From the NCBI GenBank assembly GCA_022651385.1, contig JALCQR010000008.1, positions 1-64,000 of the forward strand: 64,000 bases of DNA. The letters run 5' to 3'. A model generated the notes under the pieces. That model was not told where the DNA came from and made no database searches. It saw only the letters and a program-made list of their open reading frames with translations. Positions 45,031-54,217 of the stretch are shown piece after piece. The position numbers and the translations under genes are program-made. Origin of the DNA: Clostridia bacterium (GTDB lineage: Bacteria; Bacillota; Clostridia; Lachnospirales; Anaerotignaceae). Position 1 is the first letter of the stretch. Every line of letters starts with the position of its first letter.

Positions 45031-46501
45031 TTATGCACACCTCATCTATAATTGTATTTACAATGCCTTCTGCTGTGGCAATTTTGCTTATTAAAGGCAT
45101 TATACCATATTTTTCAAGTGTCTTGGCCGTTATTTCGCCTATTGCTACAGCCTTTGCATGGCTTAAATTAAGGCCGTTTTTTATAAATCCCTCAACGGAC
45201 GACATGCTTGCAAAAGTAAAATAATCAAGGTCGCCTGTTGCAGGCAGATTTTTATTTTCCAAAACCGTATCATAAATTTTAATTTCTTTAAAATCTATAT
45301 TGTTTTCAGACAATATGTCCGTAAGCTCATCCGTTCCTTTTTCAGCTCTCGGTATAAGCAGTCTGTCTGTTCTTTTGGTACACTTTATAAGCAGTTTGGC
45401 AAGGTCCTTTGATGTATAATTTTGAGGAATAAAATCAGCGTTTATATAGTATTTAGCCAGCTCTTTTTTTGTGCCTTCTCCTATAACGGCAAATTTCAGA
45501 TGCGAAAACATGCGAATATCAAAGCCGTTGCTTTTAATCATATCAAAAAACAGCCTTATGGCATTTGCCGATGTAAAGACAATATAGCTGTAATTTTTTA
45601 TATTTTTTACTTCTTCTGAAAGAGTATTTTTTATAGGTTTTATATCAACATAATCAAATGTGCGGACATAAGCTCCTTTCTCTTCGAGCATTTTCGATAT
45701 TTTAAGGCACAGCCTTGTAGTGCCGCTCACCCCAACTTTTATTCCGTAAAGCGGTGGCTTTATATTACTTCTCATATCAAAAGCCGCTGTTTTTCCTACA
45801 ACTATTATAGCAGGAGACATAACTTTCTTATTGTTTTCAACTGTATTCGCTATATCTTTAAGACTGTCTTTTACAATATATTCTTTTTCTGTAGTGCCGC
45901 CTGAAATTACTGCAGCAGGCGTATCCGGCGACTTTCCGAATTTTATAAGACTGGACGTAATTTTTTCTATATTGTTAAGCCCCATAAGAAAAACAAGAGT
46001 TCCGTTAAGTTTTGCAAGAGCCTCATAGTTTTCGCAGTCCTCGCATTTTCCGTCGGCGCTGTGGCCCGTTACAACCGTAAACGAACGGCTTAACCCTCTG
46101 TGTGTGACAGGTATGCCGGCTTTTTCAGGCACTGAAATACAGCTTGAAACAGCAGGTATAACTTCATATGGTATATTTAGTTTTTTAAGATACTCTGCTT
46201 CTTCCCCGCCTCTGCCGAAAACAAAAGGGTCTCCGCCTTTTAATCTTAAAATGGTCTTTCCCTCCATTGCTTTATCGGCAATAATACTGTTTATTTCGTC
46301 TTGTTTCATGTAATGTCTTCCTGCTTTTTTGCCTACGTATATTTTTTCAGCATTTTTGCCGCATAAAGAAAGAAGGCTACTGTCAAGCAGCCTGTCATAT
46401 ATTATTACATCACTTTTTTTTATAAGCTCATAGGCTTTAACTGTAATAAGCTCCTTATCTCCCGGCCCTGCTCCGGCAATATACACAAATGGTTTGCTCA
46501 T
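44999..46501 (-). CDS. cobA-hemD: Uroporphyrinogen-III C-methyltransferase / uroporphyrinogen-III synthase fusion
   Basis: The N-terminal 245 residues are a SUMT (VYIAGAGPGDKELITVKAYE, GGDPFVFGRGGEEAEYL, PVTHRGLSRSF, LMGLNNI). The remaining 250 form a HemD domain (YSYIVFTSANAIRLFFDMI, SMSSVEGF). HemD closes the tetrapyrrole ring to uroporphyrinogen III and CobA methylates it to precorrin-2. This fusion is common in Clostridia. Confidence 0.96.
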   Translation of the reverse strand: MSKPFVYIAGAGPGDKELITVKAYELIKKSDVIIYDRLLDSSLLSLCGKNAEKIYVGKKAGRHYMKQDEINSIIADKAMEGKTILRLKGGDPFVFGRGGEEAEYLKKLNIPYEVIPAVSSCISVPEKAGIPVTHRGLSRSFTVVTGHSADGKCEDCENYEALAKLNGTLVFLMGLNNIEKITSSLIKFGKSPDTPAAVISGGTTEKEYIVKDSLKDIANTVENNKKVMSPAIIVVGKTAAFDMRSNIKPPLYGIKVGVSGTTRLCLKISKMLEEKGAYVRTFDYVDIKPIKNTLSEEVKNIKNYSYIVFTSANAIRLFFDMIKSNGFDIRMFSHLKFAVIGEGTKKELAKYYINADFIPQNYTSKDLAKLLIKCTKRTDRLLIPRAEKGTDELTDILSENNIDFKEIKIYDTVLENKNLPATGDLDYFTFASMSSVEGFIKNGLNLSHAKAVAIGEITAKTLEKYGIMPLISKIATAEGIVNTIIDEVCINEQIQETEKQ

Positions 46502-47358
46502 AAAAGTCCCTCTGCAATCTTTCTTATTTCTTCTTTCATTTTTATTTTTAAAAACCTTTTGGTTATAATATCCGAATTCTTATAAAAACAGGTAATATCA
46601 GCATAATCCCCTTTAGTTTTTGCAAATGCCCCGGCCGATTCATGGCAGTCGGCCCCAAGATAAGACATAAGCAGCCTTTCCGTATCAAACTCAAAATGGG
46701 TTTTTTCATCGTCTATTTTTTTTAATATTTCAAAAACCTCACTGCCTTTTAATGCCTCTACGGCAATTATTCCCTGAGATGCCGCCGGCACAAAATCTAT
46801 CTCATCAAAAGGCATTATATTTAAGCATTCATCTTTTATTTCAAGCCGTTCGAGTCCGGCACACGCAAGTATAATTGCATCATATTCGCCGTCTTTGAGT
46901 TTTTTAATCCTCGTTGGGACATTTCCGCGTAAGTTTTTTACCTCACATTTCGGATAAAGTCTTTTTATAAGTGTTTTTCTTCTGAGACTCCCTGTTCCAA
47001 TAACAGAATTATCTGGAATACCGGTATCTTTTCTTGAAACTATACAGTCTTTAGGGTTGCCTCTTTTTAAAACGGCACATATTCCAAAGTCTTTCTCACA
47101 TGTATTGGGAATGTCTTTTCCGCTGTGTACGGCAATATCAATTAAGCCATCTCTCATGGCTTTTTCAAATTCAGTTATAAAAAGGCCCTTCCCTCCTATA
47201 TCAAGAAGCGGTTTATCAAGTATTTTATCGCCTTTTGTTGTCATTTCAACTATTTCGATATAAATATATGGATATGCTTTTTTTATTGCTTCAGCAGTCA
47301 TTTTGGTCTGTTTCATTGCAAGGAGGCTTTCTCTTGTCCCTATTCTTATTGTTTTCAT
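46498..47358 (-). CDS. hemC: Porphobilinogen deaminase (hydroxymethylbilane synthase)
   Basis: The 286-residue enzyme begins MKTIRIGTRESLLAMKQTKM, has HSGKDIP, RRKTLIKRL and LRGNVPTRIKKL, and the dipyrromethane-cofactor cysteine in LGADCHESAGAF. It overlaps the next gene by four bases and the preceding one by 68. Confidence 0.96.
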   Translation of the reverse strand: MKTIRIGTRESLLAMKQTKMTAEAIKKAYPYIYIEIVEMTTKGDKILDKPLLDIGGKGLFITEFEKAMRDGLIDIAVHSGKDIPNTCEKDFGICAVLKRGNPKDCIVSRKDTGIPDNSVIGTGSLRRKTLIKRLYPKCEVKNLRGNVPTRIKKLKDGEYDAIILACAGLERLEIKDECLNIMPFDEIDFVPAASQGIIAVEALKGSEVFEILKKIDDEKTHFEFDTERLLMSYLGADCHESAGAFAKTKGDYADITCFYKNSDIITKRFLKIKMKEEIRKIAEGLL

Positions 47359-47950
47359 ATCCGCCCTCCTTTATAATCTCAAAAAGTGATACTGTTTTTC
47401 CTTCAAGCATTAATGAAAGTCCTTTTTTCAGGAATTCTTTTCTCTGTGAGTTTTCAATATGTTCTTTGGCATAAACTCTTAACATGCCCATTTTATCATT
47501 TATATCGCCTATGTTTTCAGGCCAGTTATCAATTAATATTTTTTTTATTTTCTGTGTTACAAGAGGGCTTTTTCCTCCGCTTGATACGGATGCCACAACG
47601 TCTTTATCTTTAACTATAGCCGGAAAAAAGAATGTACAAAGTTTTGGGTCATCCACAATATTTACAGGAATATTTTTTTCGCGCGCCGTTTTTGAAACAA
47701 ATATATTTACGTTTCTGTCATCAGTGGCTCCTATTGCCATAAAAGCCGTATCCAAATCTGAAATTTCAAATTTTTTTAAAAAAAGCTCGGTACTTTTTAA
47801 ATTCGAAAATTCAGGTTTTATTATAGGCGCTACTACCTTTATTTTGGCTCCGAATTCCAAAAGCGCTTTTGCTTTTCTAAAAGCCGTATTGCCTCCGCCT
47901 ATTACTACGCATTCCTTGTCTTTAATATCAATATAAAACGGAAAATACAT
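47291..47950 (-). CDS. Precorrin-2 dehydrogenase (CysG N-terminal/Met8-like)
   Basis: The 219-residue protein has the NAD-binding motif VVIGGGNTAFRKAKALLEFGA near residue 18 and the family segments AIGATDDRNVN and CTFFFPAIVKDKDVVASVSSGGKSP. It oxidises precorrin-2 to sirohydrochlorin and may insert iron. Its last 68 bases lie within hemC, an unusually long overlap giving a tail not needed by the family fold. It starts at the hemA stop. Confidence 0.92.
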   Translation of the reverse strand: MYFPFYIDIKDKECVVIGGGNTAFRKAKALLEFGAKIKVVAPIIKPEFSNLKSTELFLKKFEISDLDTAFMAIGATDDRNVNIFVSKTAREKNIPVNIVDDPKLCTFFFPAIVKDKDVVASVSSGGKSPLVTQKIKKILIDNWPENIGDINDKMGMLRVYAKEHIENSQRKEFLKKGLSLMLEGKTVSLFEIIKEGGYENNKNRDKRKPPCNETDQNDC

Positions 47951-49092
47951 TATTTTTCCTCACTTTTTATATAGGCCTTCATCCAGCTCGAGACAGCTTC
48001 CAGCTGGTGTCTGTCGGTGTTCTTTCTAAGGGAATAAAACATATGCTCAAAGCCTTTTTCTTCCACAAGTTTATTTAGTTTTGAAAGGTTTCCCACAAGG
48101 TCGTGAAACACAAGCTCTTTTATTATCTCGTCTTTTTCTTCTTCAAGCAGCTGTTTTATGTTTTCTGCTTCCTTGATTTTTAAAATACTGTTTTTGTCTG
48201 AAACCGTTTTAAAATAATCAATGCCGTAAAGTGTGCAGTCCTTTAAATCAGCAATTTCCTCATCAATGTCCGGAGGAACAGCCAAGTCAATAAAAATTCT
48301 GTTTTTTTCAGATGTATATTTTAAAAACTCATCTTTTGTTATCGTATAATGCGGACTTGACGTAGCTGAAATTATTACATCCGCTTCGTTTATGTATTCA
48401 TAGCGTTTTGCAAAAGGCACTATTTCCACATTCTTGTTTGTTGTTACAAATTCATTTTCGGCATTATGGCGTCTGCCTGTACCCATTATCTTTATATTTG
48501 GTTTTGCCAATATATTTTTAGCCGTTATAGTTCCTATTTTTCCCGTTACACCAATTATAAGTACCTTTTTAAATTCCTGCGGAACAGAAAACACAATATT
48601 AGCTGCAAGCGTGCCGTATGACACCGGTGTTTTTGAAATCATTGTGTTTGTTTTTATTTTTTTCACAGATGTAATAACCATTTTAAATACAGTATTCAAT
48701 TCAAAGCCTGTAGTCCCGCTTTCAAGAGCAAGCGAAAAAGCGTCTTTTACCTGACCAAGTATTTCATCTTCTCCCAAAACCATGCTGTCCATACCGCATG
48801 TAACCTTTAAAAGATGCAGCACAGCGTTTTCAGATGTATATACATTATAATATTTTTTTGCCTTGTCTTTATCAATGCCTTTAAAATCGGCAAGAAGGTT
48901 TTCTACACCCTTTATATTCTCACCGTCAAAATATATTTCGCATCTGTTGCACGTGGAAACAAGCACACATTGGGTTACCCCTTTGGTTTTTACAGCGGCT
49001 TTTAAAAATTCAGGTCTTTCCTCATCGCTAAATGAAACTTTTTTCCTAATTTCAATAGGTGCTGTTTTATAACTTATACTTAAAATATTCAT
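47950..49092 (-). CDS. hemA: Glutamyl-tRNA reductase
   Basis: The 380-residue enzyme has the catalytic cysteine in STCNRCEIYFDG, GEDEILGQVKDAF and the NADPH fold (VLIIGVTGKIG; the usual GxGxMG is altered here). It reduces Glu-tRNA to glutamate-1-semialdehyde, the first step of C5 tetrapyrrole synthesis. AGGGGA precedes the ATG. The gene starts 12 bases after the IclR gene, so some transcripts may be shared. Confidence 0.95.
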   Translation of the reverse strand: MNILSISYKTAPIEIRKKVSFSDEERPEFLKAAVKTKGVTQCVLVSTCNRCEIYFDGENIKGVENLLADFKGIDKDKAKKYYNVYTSENAVLHLLKVTCGMDSMVLGEDEILGQVKDAFSLALESGTTGFELNTVFKMVITSVKKIKTNTMISKTPVSYGTLAANIVFSVPQEFKKVLIIGVTGKIGTITAKNILAKPNIKIMGTGRRHNAENEFVTTNKNVEIVPFAKRYEYINEADVIISATSSPHYTITKDEFLKYTSEKNRIFIDLAVPPDIDEEIADLKDCTLYGIDYFKTVSDKNSILKIKEAENIKQLLEEEKDEIIKELVFHDLVGNLSKLNKLVEEKGFEHMFYSLRKNTDRHQLEAVSSWMKAYIKSEEK

Positions 49093-49104
49093 TTGTATCC
49101 CCTG

Positions 49105-49902
49105 TCAATCTTTTGTAAAACCGAGAAATTCGGAAATTTCGCTGCATGCGTCTTTAAGCAAAGGCTTAATTTTACTTACCTTTTCATTTGTCATTCTCTT
49201 TGAAGGCCCGCTTACACTTATGCCTGCCGCAATATTTCCGGAAAAGTCTCTTATAGGCATTGCAACACAAATCATACCGTCAACATATTCCTCATTGTCG
49301 ATAGCATAATCCTGTTTTTGTATTATTTCAAGTGCTTGTCTCATTTTTTCTCTGTCAGTGATAGTATTTACGGCAAGTTTTTGCATTTCTGTCTTATTAA
49401 AGTAGTTCTCAATCTCCTCTTCAGAAAAATTAGTCATAAAAAGTTTTCCCAAAGCAGTTGCATATGCCGGCTCTCTTTCGCCTACACGCGTATTTGTTCT
49501 AAGCATTACGGCAGGCTCCATTTTGCAAATTATTATTGTTTCATAATTGTTTAATATACCCAGATTTACGGTCTCAAGAAAAGTATTGCATAGCTTTTCA
49601 ATTAAAGGCATATAGTTGGCTCCGTTTAAAGTATGCTGTTTAGGTACAGCATTTCCGGCATTGAAAAGCCCCCAGCCGAGACGATACGCCGGAGACACTC
49701 CGTTTATTTTTTCAATAAAATCATACGCCATGAGAGTATCAAGAAGTCTGTGCACTCCGCTTTTGCCAATACCCAAAGCGGAACTTACTTCTGTAAGTGT
49801 TACACCCTCGCTTGACGGGTTGTCTCTTATATATGTAAGTATATCCAAAGCCTTTGAAAGAGTCTGCACAGGATATTTAGGCACATGCTTAAAATTATTC
49901 AT
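49105..49902 (-). CDS. IclR family transcriptional regulator
   Basis: The 265-residue protein has the N-terminal winged helix (LSKALDILTYIRD, LTEVSSALGIGKSGVHRLLDTL) and the C-terminal effector domain (AYATALGKLFMTNFSEEE, DNEEYVDGMICVAMPIRD). It is divergent from the kor operon across 322 bases, so it probably controls that operon. The effector could be a 2-oxoacid or aromatic acid; not determined. Confidence 0.93.
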   Translation of the reverse strand: MNNFKHVPKYPVQTLSKALDILTYIRDNPSSEGVTLTEVSSALGIGKSGVHRLLDTLMAYDFIEKINGVSPAYRLGWGLFNAGNAVPKQHTLNGANYMPLIEKLCNTFLETVNLGILNNYETIIICKMEPAVMLRTNTRVGEREPAYATALGKLFMTNFSEEEIENYFNKTEMQKLAVNTITDREKMRQALEIIQKQDYAIDNEEYVDGMICVAMPIRDFSGNIAAGISVSGPSKRMTNEKVSKIKPLLKDACSEISEFLGFTKD

Positions 49903-50078
49903 AATTAAAATCCCCCTGATATTTTTTAATATTTCCTACTCTATTAGCACATTTTTAATCGGCTATGCGCACATTTGTTGTTCTGAATAATAGAATAACA
50001 TATTTATTATATAGATTCTTACCAAATTTGTAAAGAAATTTGAGCAAAATTTAAGCTGATTTTTAATATTAAATATCA

Positions 50079-50107
50079 TTGACACACCGTGTTAGCTTTA
50101 CTATAAT
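50079..50107 (+). promoter_or_regulatory. Sigma-A promoter of the kor operon
   Basis: Consensus TTGACA and TATAAT with a 17-base spacer, about 118 bases before the first gene. Confidence 0.92.
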
Positions 50108-50124
50108 ATGTGTGTAGAAACAGA

Positions 50125-50181
50125 AAGGCTTTCTAATATTTAGAACACATTAAACCTCAACCTTATACAACCATTAGAAAG
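50125..50181. promoter_or_regulatory. Inverted repeat in the kor leader (operator or RNA stem)
   Basis: GGCTTTCTAAT (50125-50135) and ATTAGAAAGCC (50171-50181) are perfect complements 35 bases apart. The left arm also forms the palindrome GAAAGGCTTTC. It could be an IclR-family operator or a 5' leader stem. Confidence 0.6.
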
Positions 50182-50224
50182 CCGCTTTATTCATAGTTAA
50201 TTTTAGAAAGAGAGGAGCTTTTCT

Positions 50225-50437
50225 ATGAACCGAGTTACAGTAGATCGGGAAATGTGCAAAGAATGTGAATATTGCTTACATTTCTGCCCAAAAGGCACAA
50301 TACTTAAAAAAAGCACAACAGTAAATAAAATGGGATATTATCCGGCTGAAGCAGTTGACATGACAGACTGTATCGCATGCGGAATATGCGCATCGGTATG
50401 TCCTGAAGGTGCTATCACTGTGGAAAAGAACATATAA
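50225..50437 (+). CDS. korD: 2-oxoacid:ferredoxin oxidoreductase delta subunit
   Basis: The 70-residue ferredoxin has two 4Fe-4S motifs (CKECEYCLHFCPKG, CIACGICASVCPEG). It relays electrons from the catalytic subunits to free ferredoxin. AGAGGAGC precedes the ATG; it leads the korDABC operon. Confidence 0.93.
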   Translation: MNRVTVDREMCKECEYCLHFCPKGTILKKSTTVNKMGYYPAEAVDMTDCIACGICASVCPEGAITVEKNI

Positions 50438-50450
50438 GGAGGGTTAATCA

Positions 50451-51503
50451 ATGGGAGATAAAGTATTTATGCAGGGCAATGAGGCCTTCGCAGAAGCAGC
50501 AATCCGTTCCGGATGTAAATTTTTCTTTGGTTATCCTATTACACCATCAAGTGAAATTCCGGAATATTACGCAAAAAAAGCTCCTTCAGAGGGACTTACA
50601 TTTATACAGGCAGAAACAGAAGTTTCAGCATTTAATATGGTGGCAGGCGTTGCAGCAACAGGCAAAAGAGGCATGACAGCAACATCAGGCCCTGGCTTCT
50701 CGCTTGGATGCGAGGCTATGAGCTATATGTCGGCAGCAGGACTTCCTTCAGTTATAGTAGACTGTATGCGTCCGGGCCCTGCCGATGGTGAAATTCTTGG
50801 TTCACAGGGCGACTACAATCAGCTTACAAAAGGCGGAGGACACGGAGATTACAACACTATAGTTCTTGCTCCTTATTCAGTACAGGAATATGCAGACTTT
50901 GCTCCTTTGGCTTTTGATCTTGCTGAAAAATACAGAAACCCTGTAGTAGTTGCAAGCGACGGTACAATTGCAAAAATGATGGAAAACGTTGAGTTTCCTG
51001 AAAAAATCGCTCCTAAAGGAAGAAGTGACTGGGCTTGCGACGGAATAAACGGCAGAGACCATTATAACGATATTACAACCTGCGGCGACGGTCCTGAACA
51101 ATGGGAAAAATACAACCTTAATCTTCAGTCAAAATATACTAAAATCAGAGAAAACGAGCAGAGATGGGAAGAAATTCAAACCGACGACGCAGATATATTA
51201 ATAGTAGCTTTTGGTTCACTTTCAAGAGTTTGCCTTACAGCTATGAGAATAGCAAGAGAAAATGGAATTAAGGTCGGCATTATAAGACCTATTACATTAT
51301 GGCCGTTCCCGGTAAAGGCATTTGAAAAATTTGCAGACAAAGACGTTAAGTATTTTGTAACAGAGCTTAATGCAGGACAAATGGTAAATGATGTAAAGCT
51401 TGCTGTAAACGATAATAAAAAAGTAGAATTTTACGGCAGATTAGGCGGTATCACACCTACTCCGGTAGAACTCTACAAAAAATTATGCGAGCTTTATAAA
51501 TAA
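50451..51503 (+). CDS. korA: 2-oxoacid:ferredoxin oxidoreductase alpha subunit
   Basis: The 350-residue subunit has the domain I motif FFGYPITPSSEIPEYYAKK, QAETEVSAFNMVAGVAATG and TSGPGFSLGCEAMSYM, the KorA/VorB type, and domain II near LRIIRPITLWPF-like GIIRPITLWPFP. Substrate could be 2-oxoglutarate or branched-chain 2-oxoacids; sequence alone does not decide. Confidence 0.93.
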   Translation: MGDKVFMQGNEAFAEAAIRSGCKFFFGYPITPSSEIPEYYAKKAPSEGLTFIQAETEVSAFNMVAGVAATGKRGMTATSGPGFSLGCEAMSYMSAAGLPSVIVDCMRPGPADGEILGSQGDYNQLTKGGGHGDYNTIVLAPYSVQEYADFAPLAFDLAEKYRNPVVVASDGTIAKMMENVEFPEKIAPKGRSDWACDGINGRDHYNDITTCGDGPEQWEKYNLNLQSKYTKIRENEQRWEEIQTDDADILIVAFGSLSRVCLTAMRIARENGIKVGIIRPITLWPFPVKAFEKFADKDVKYFVTELNAGQMVNDVKLAVNDNKKVEFYGRLGGITPTPVELYKKLCELYK

Positions 51504-51521
51504 TTGGGAGGTGAACTAAAA

Positions 51522-52271
51522 ATGAGTATAGTATATAAGAGACCTGAAGTATTTACAGACGAATATAAAAAATATTGCGGCGGCTGCGGCCACGGAATTA
51601 TAAACAGACTTATCGGCGAAATAATGGAAGAGGAAAATCTTGTAGACAAGGCAGTCCTTATCTGGCCTATAGGATGTTCAGTATATGCCGATAAATATTT
51701 TAAAACAGATTCTATCTGCGCCCTTCACGGACGTGCTCCTGCTGTGGGAACAGGTGTTAAAAGATCCTGTCCTGAAGACCTTGTAGTTGTATATCAGGGT
51801 GACGGCGATATGGTTTCAGAAGGTATGGCTGAAATTATGCACGCCGGCATAAGAGGCGAGAAATTTACAGTTGTATTTGTAAACAACTCTATATACGGCA
51901 TGACAGGCGGCCAAATGGCTCCTACAACACTTATGGATCAGGTTACAACCACAACACCTTACGGAAGAAAAGACGAAAACACAGGTCATCCTGTAAACAT
52001 GGCTGAAATAATTTCCGGCCTTAACGGATGTTATTACAGTGAACGTGTTACAGTAAATTCTCCTGCAAACATAAGAAAAACAAAAGCTGCAATCAAAAAG
52101 GCATTTAAATATCAGATGGAGGGCAAAGGCCTCAGCTTCGTTGAAGTGCTTTCACCATGCCCTACAGGCTGGAAAGTTAAACCTTTGCAGGCTCTTAAAT
52201 GGATTGACGACGTAGTTACAAAGCAATACCCTCTGGGCGTATTTAAAGACTGTGGACAGGAGGAAAAGTAA
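51522..52271 (+). CDS. korB: 2-oxoacid:ferredoxin oxidoreductase beta subunit
   Basis: This TPP-binding subunit has CGGCGHGIINRLIGE, GDGDMVSEGMAEIMHAG and the metal/TPP segment NNSIYGMTGGQMAPTT. Cysteines near the N-terminus likely help ligate a 4Fe-4S cluster. ATG at 51522 follows GGGAGGTG. Confidence 0.94.
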   Translation: MSIVYKRPEVFTDEYKKYCGGCGHGIINRLIGEIMEEENLVDKAVLIWPIGCSVYADKYFKTDSICALHGRAPAVGTGVKRSCPEDLVVVYQGDGDMVSEGMAEIMHAGIRGEKFTVVFVNNSIYGMTGGQMAPTTLMDQVTTTTPYGRKDENTGHPVNMAEIISGLNGCYYSERVTVNSPANIRKTKAAIKKAFKYQMEGKGLSFVEVLSPCPTGWKVKPLQALKWIDDVVTKQYPLGVFKDCGQEEK

Positions 52272-52273
52272 TT

Positions 52274-52798
52274 ATGAAAAGTGAACTTATATTTTCAGGA
52301 ATAGGCGGTCAAGGCACTATTCTCATGGGAAAAATGGCCTGCACTGCTGCTTCAAAAAAAGGCTATAATGTAACTCTTTCACCTGCATACGGTCAGGAAA
52401 AAAGAGGCGGACGCGCAAGCTGCCAAGTAGTTATATCGGAAGAAATAGGATCACCTATCATTTCTGAAGCCGACACTGTTCTCGTCATGGACGAAAAATC
52501 GCTTAAAGACTACGAGGGAAAAGTAAAATCAGGCGGCACGCTTGTAATAAACAGTTCTATGATAAGCACAAAGGCAACAAGAAAAGACATTAAAGTAGTT
52601 GAAATTCCTTTTACAGAAATCGCAACTAAGGTTGCCACTGCAAAATCAGCAAACATGGTTGCTCTCGGCGCCGTTGTAAAATCTCTTGACATTATAACGC
52701 TTGATGATGCCAAAGAAGTACTCAAAATAAAAATGAAGCCTGCTCTTGTAGACGCCAACATAAAAGCACTTGAAGCAGGATACAATTTCGTAAAATAA
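52274..52798 (+). CDS. korC: 2-oxoacid:ferredoxin oxidoreductase gamma subunit
   Basis: The 174-residue subunit begins ELIFSGIGGQGTILMGKMAC with YGQEKRGGRASCQVVIS, the gamma-domain pattern. It completes the four-subunit enzyme that oxidatively decarboxylates a 2-oxoacid to an acyl-CoA with reduced ferredoxin. Confidence 0.94.
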   Translation: MKSELIFSGIGGQGTILMGKMACTAASKKGYNVTLSPAYGQEKRGGRASCQVVISEEIGSPIISEADTVLVMDEKSLKDYEGKVKSGGTLVINSSMISTKATRKDIKVVEIPFTEIATKVATAKSANMVALGAVVKSLDIITLDDAKEVLKIKMKPALVDANIKALEAGYNFVK

Positions 52799-53233
52799 AA
52801 AGTTTTAAATGTATGGAAAAGAAGGGGAAGATGCCGCAGCTTATAACTGCGGCATCTTATTTTTTTAATTTCAAACAATACCTATCATATTTTAATTATA
52901 GTAATATATTACTGACTTTATAAAAAATGATTTTTAATATAACTTTTGTGTGATATAATACATATACAAGTGTCAATTTTGGGACACATTATATAAATTA
53001 TTCTTAAAAAATTATGATTAATGTAAATTTATATAGTCAATGCCGCAGATATTTTAAATTTAATACTTATATTCTTATATTTTAAAATATTTATATATAT
53101 CTATGGTGAGCATTAACTATTTTTGTGATATAATATATAAATATTTTGTTTTAAACTTATAATGTTTATGGTAAAATAAAATAGTATATTAATATGTTAA
53201 TATAAAAATATGAATAGGCAGGGTGCAAAGAAA
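52799..53233. other. AT-rich spacer between kor and the GntR gene
   Basis: After the terminator at 52828 it is very AT-rich. TTGTGATATAATA occurs at two places (near 52946 and 53121), each a plausible -10 region. No further gene is visible. Confidence 0.45.
52828..52866 (+). terminator. Terminator of the kor operon
   Basis: AAGATGCCGCAG pairs with CTGCGGCATCTT over a seven-base loop, then a T-rich tract. Confidence 0.95.
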
Positions 53234-53923
53234 ATGTCAATACGAATTAGAGAAAATACAAGCAAACAAAGAGTCTTTGATGAAATCATGGACAGAATAC
53301 AGTATCTGCAAATGAAGCCAGGTGAAATGATAAATGAAAAACAGCTGGCCGATGAGCTTGGTGTTAGCAGGACACCAATAAGAGAAGCTCTTATTTTACT
53401 TGCAAGAGAAAACTTAATAAGTATTTATCCACAAAAAGGCACTTATGTTTCAAAAGTTGATTTGAAACGTGTAAGCGAAATGCTTTATCTTAGAACAATA
53501 GTTGAGGTTGAGATACTTACCGAGTTTGCAAAAACCAAACCTCGTATTCACGAAAAAGTTGAGAAAACTCTTATGCTTCAGGAATATGCTCTTAAAGTAG
53601 ATGATGTAGTAGAATACATAAAAAACGATTATGCTTTTCACAAAATTTTATTTGTAGCTGCAGGACACAGTGAAATATGGGAAGTAATAGAAAGAATACT
53701 TATGCACAATACAAGATGGTGCGTTATAGGATGGCGTTCATCAAGAAAAGACTTTGAGACAACATATCAAGAACATAAAGACATGGTAAAATATATTGAA
53801 GAAGGAAAGCTGGATGAACTTAAGGCTCTTATAAAAAAACATCAAGACTTCCATATGAAAAAGTATCTTACAAAAACCGTTAGCGAACACAGAGAATATT
53901 TTGAAAACATAGATGCTATATAA
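53234..53923 (+). CDS. GntR/FCD family transcriptional regulator
   Basis: From ATG at 53234 (AGGCAGGGTG upstream) the protein has the GntR winged helix (LQMKPGEMINEKQLADELGV, SRTPIREALILLARENLI) and an FCD ligand-binding domain with metal-type histidines (DYAFHKILFVAAGHSE, HQDFHMKKYL). The ATG at 53210 would add eight residues but lacks a site. It is convergent with the unrecognised five-gene cluster across a large palindrome and could regulate it or the symporter. Confidence 0.9.
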   Translation: MSIRIRENTSKQRVFDEIMDRIQYLQMKPGEMINEKQLADELGVSRTPIREALILLARENLISIYPQKGTYVSKVDLKRVSEMLYLRTIVEVEILTEFAKTKPRIHEKVEKTLMLQEYALKVDDVVEYIKNDYAFHKILFVAAGHSEIWEVIERILMHNTRWCVIGWRSSRKDFETTYQEHKDMVKYIEEGKLDELKALIKKHQDFHMKKYLTKTVSEHREYFENIDAI

Positions 53924-53985
53924 TAAGCCTTCAACCTATATTGGAATGATGACTTTTTCTTTTTTAATATAAAAAAATATAAAAA

Positions 53986-54163
53986 AAGAAACTGCCATAA
54001 AAGTGATTTCAGAATCGCATTAAATTCATAAAGCTGTATATTTTATTGCATAATTGAATTATGAATTAGTTTACGGCAAGCTTTAATGCGGCCGATTATA
54101 TCATAATAATTAATAGCTTTTTAATATATTCGGCAGTCTGAAATCAATTAACAGCAGTTTCTT
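53986..54163. repeat. Nested 178-bp imperfect palindrome (MITE-like or giant hairpin)
   Basis: Four nested arm pairs are visible. AAGAAACTGC (53986) pairs with GCAGTTTCTT (54154). TGATTTCAGA (54004) pairs with TCTGAAATCA (54137). CGCATTAAA (54016) pairs with TTTAATGCG (54082). ATTCATAA (54024) pairs with TTATGAAT (54059). It lies between two convergent genes. It may be a non-autonomous inverted-repeat element, or a structured termination region. Confidence 0.7.
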
Positions 54164-54180
54164 GTTCGGAATATGGTACC

Positions 54181-54212
54181 TTGATATTTTTGAAGGGGAT
54201 AAAAAATATCAA
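54181..54212. terminator. AT-rich hairpin between convergent genes
   Basis: TTGATATTTTT pairs with AAAAATATCAA over a 10-base loop, followed by T residues on the plus strand. Confidence 0.5.
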
Positions 54213-54217
54213 AATTT

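Larger units (their letters stand above)
49903..50224. other. iclR-kor intergenic region
   Basis: It contains the kor promoter at 50079 and an 11-bp inverted repeat at 50125-50181 described separately. The left part is AT-rich and should hold the iclR promoter. Confidence 0.6.

Noticed and set aside
42795-49092. Full heme biosynthesis cluster
   Set aside because: hemE and all later heme genes are missing, and CobA plus precorrin-2 dehydrogenase point to siroheme/corrin.
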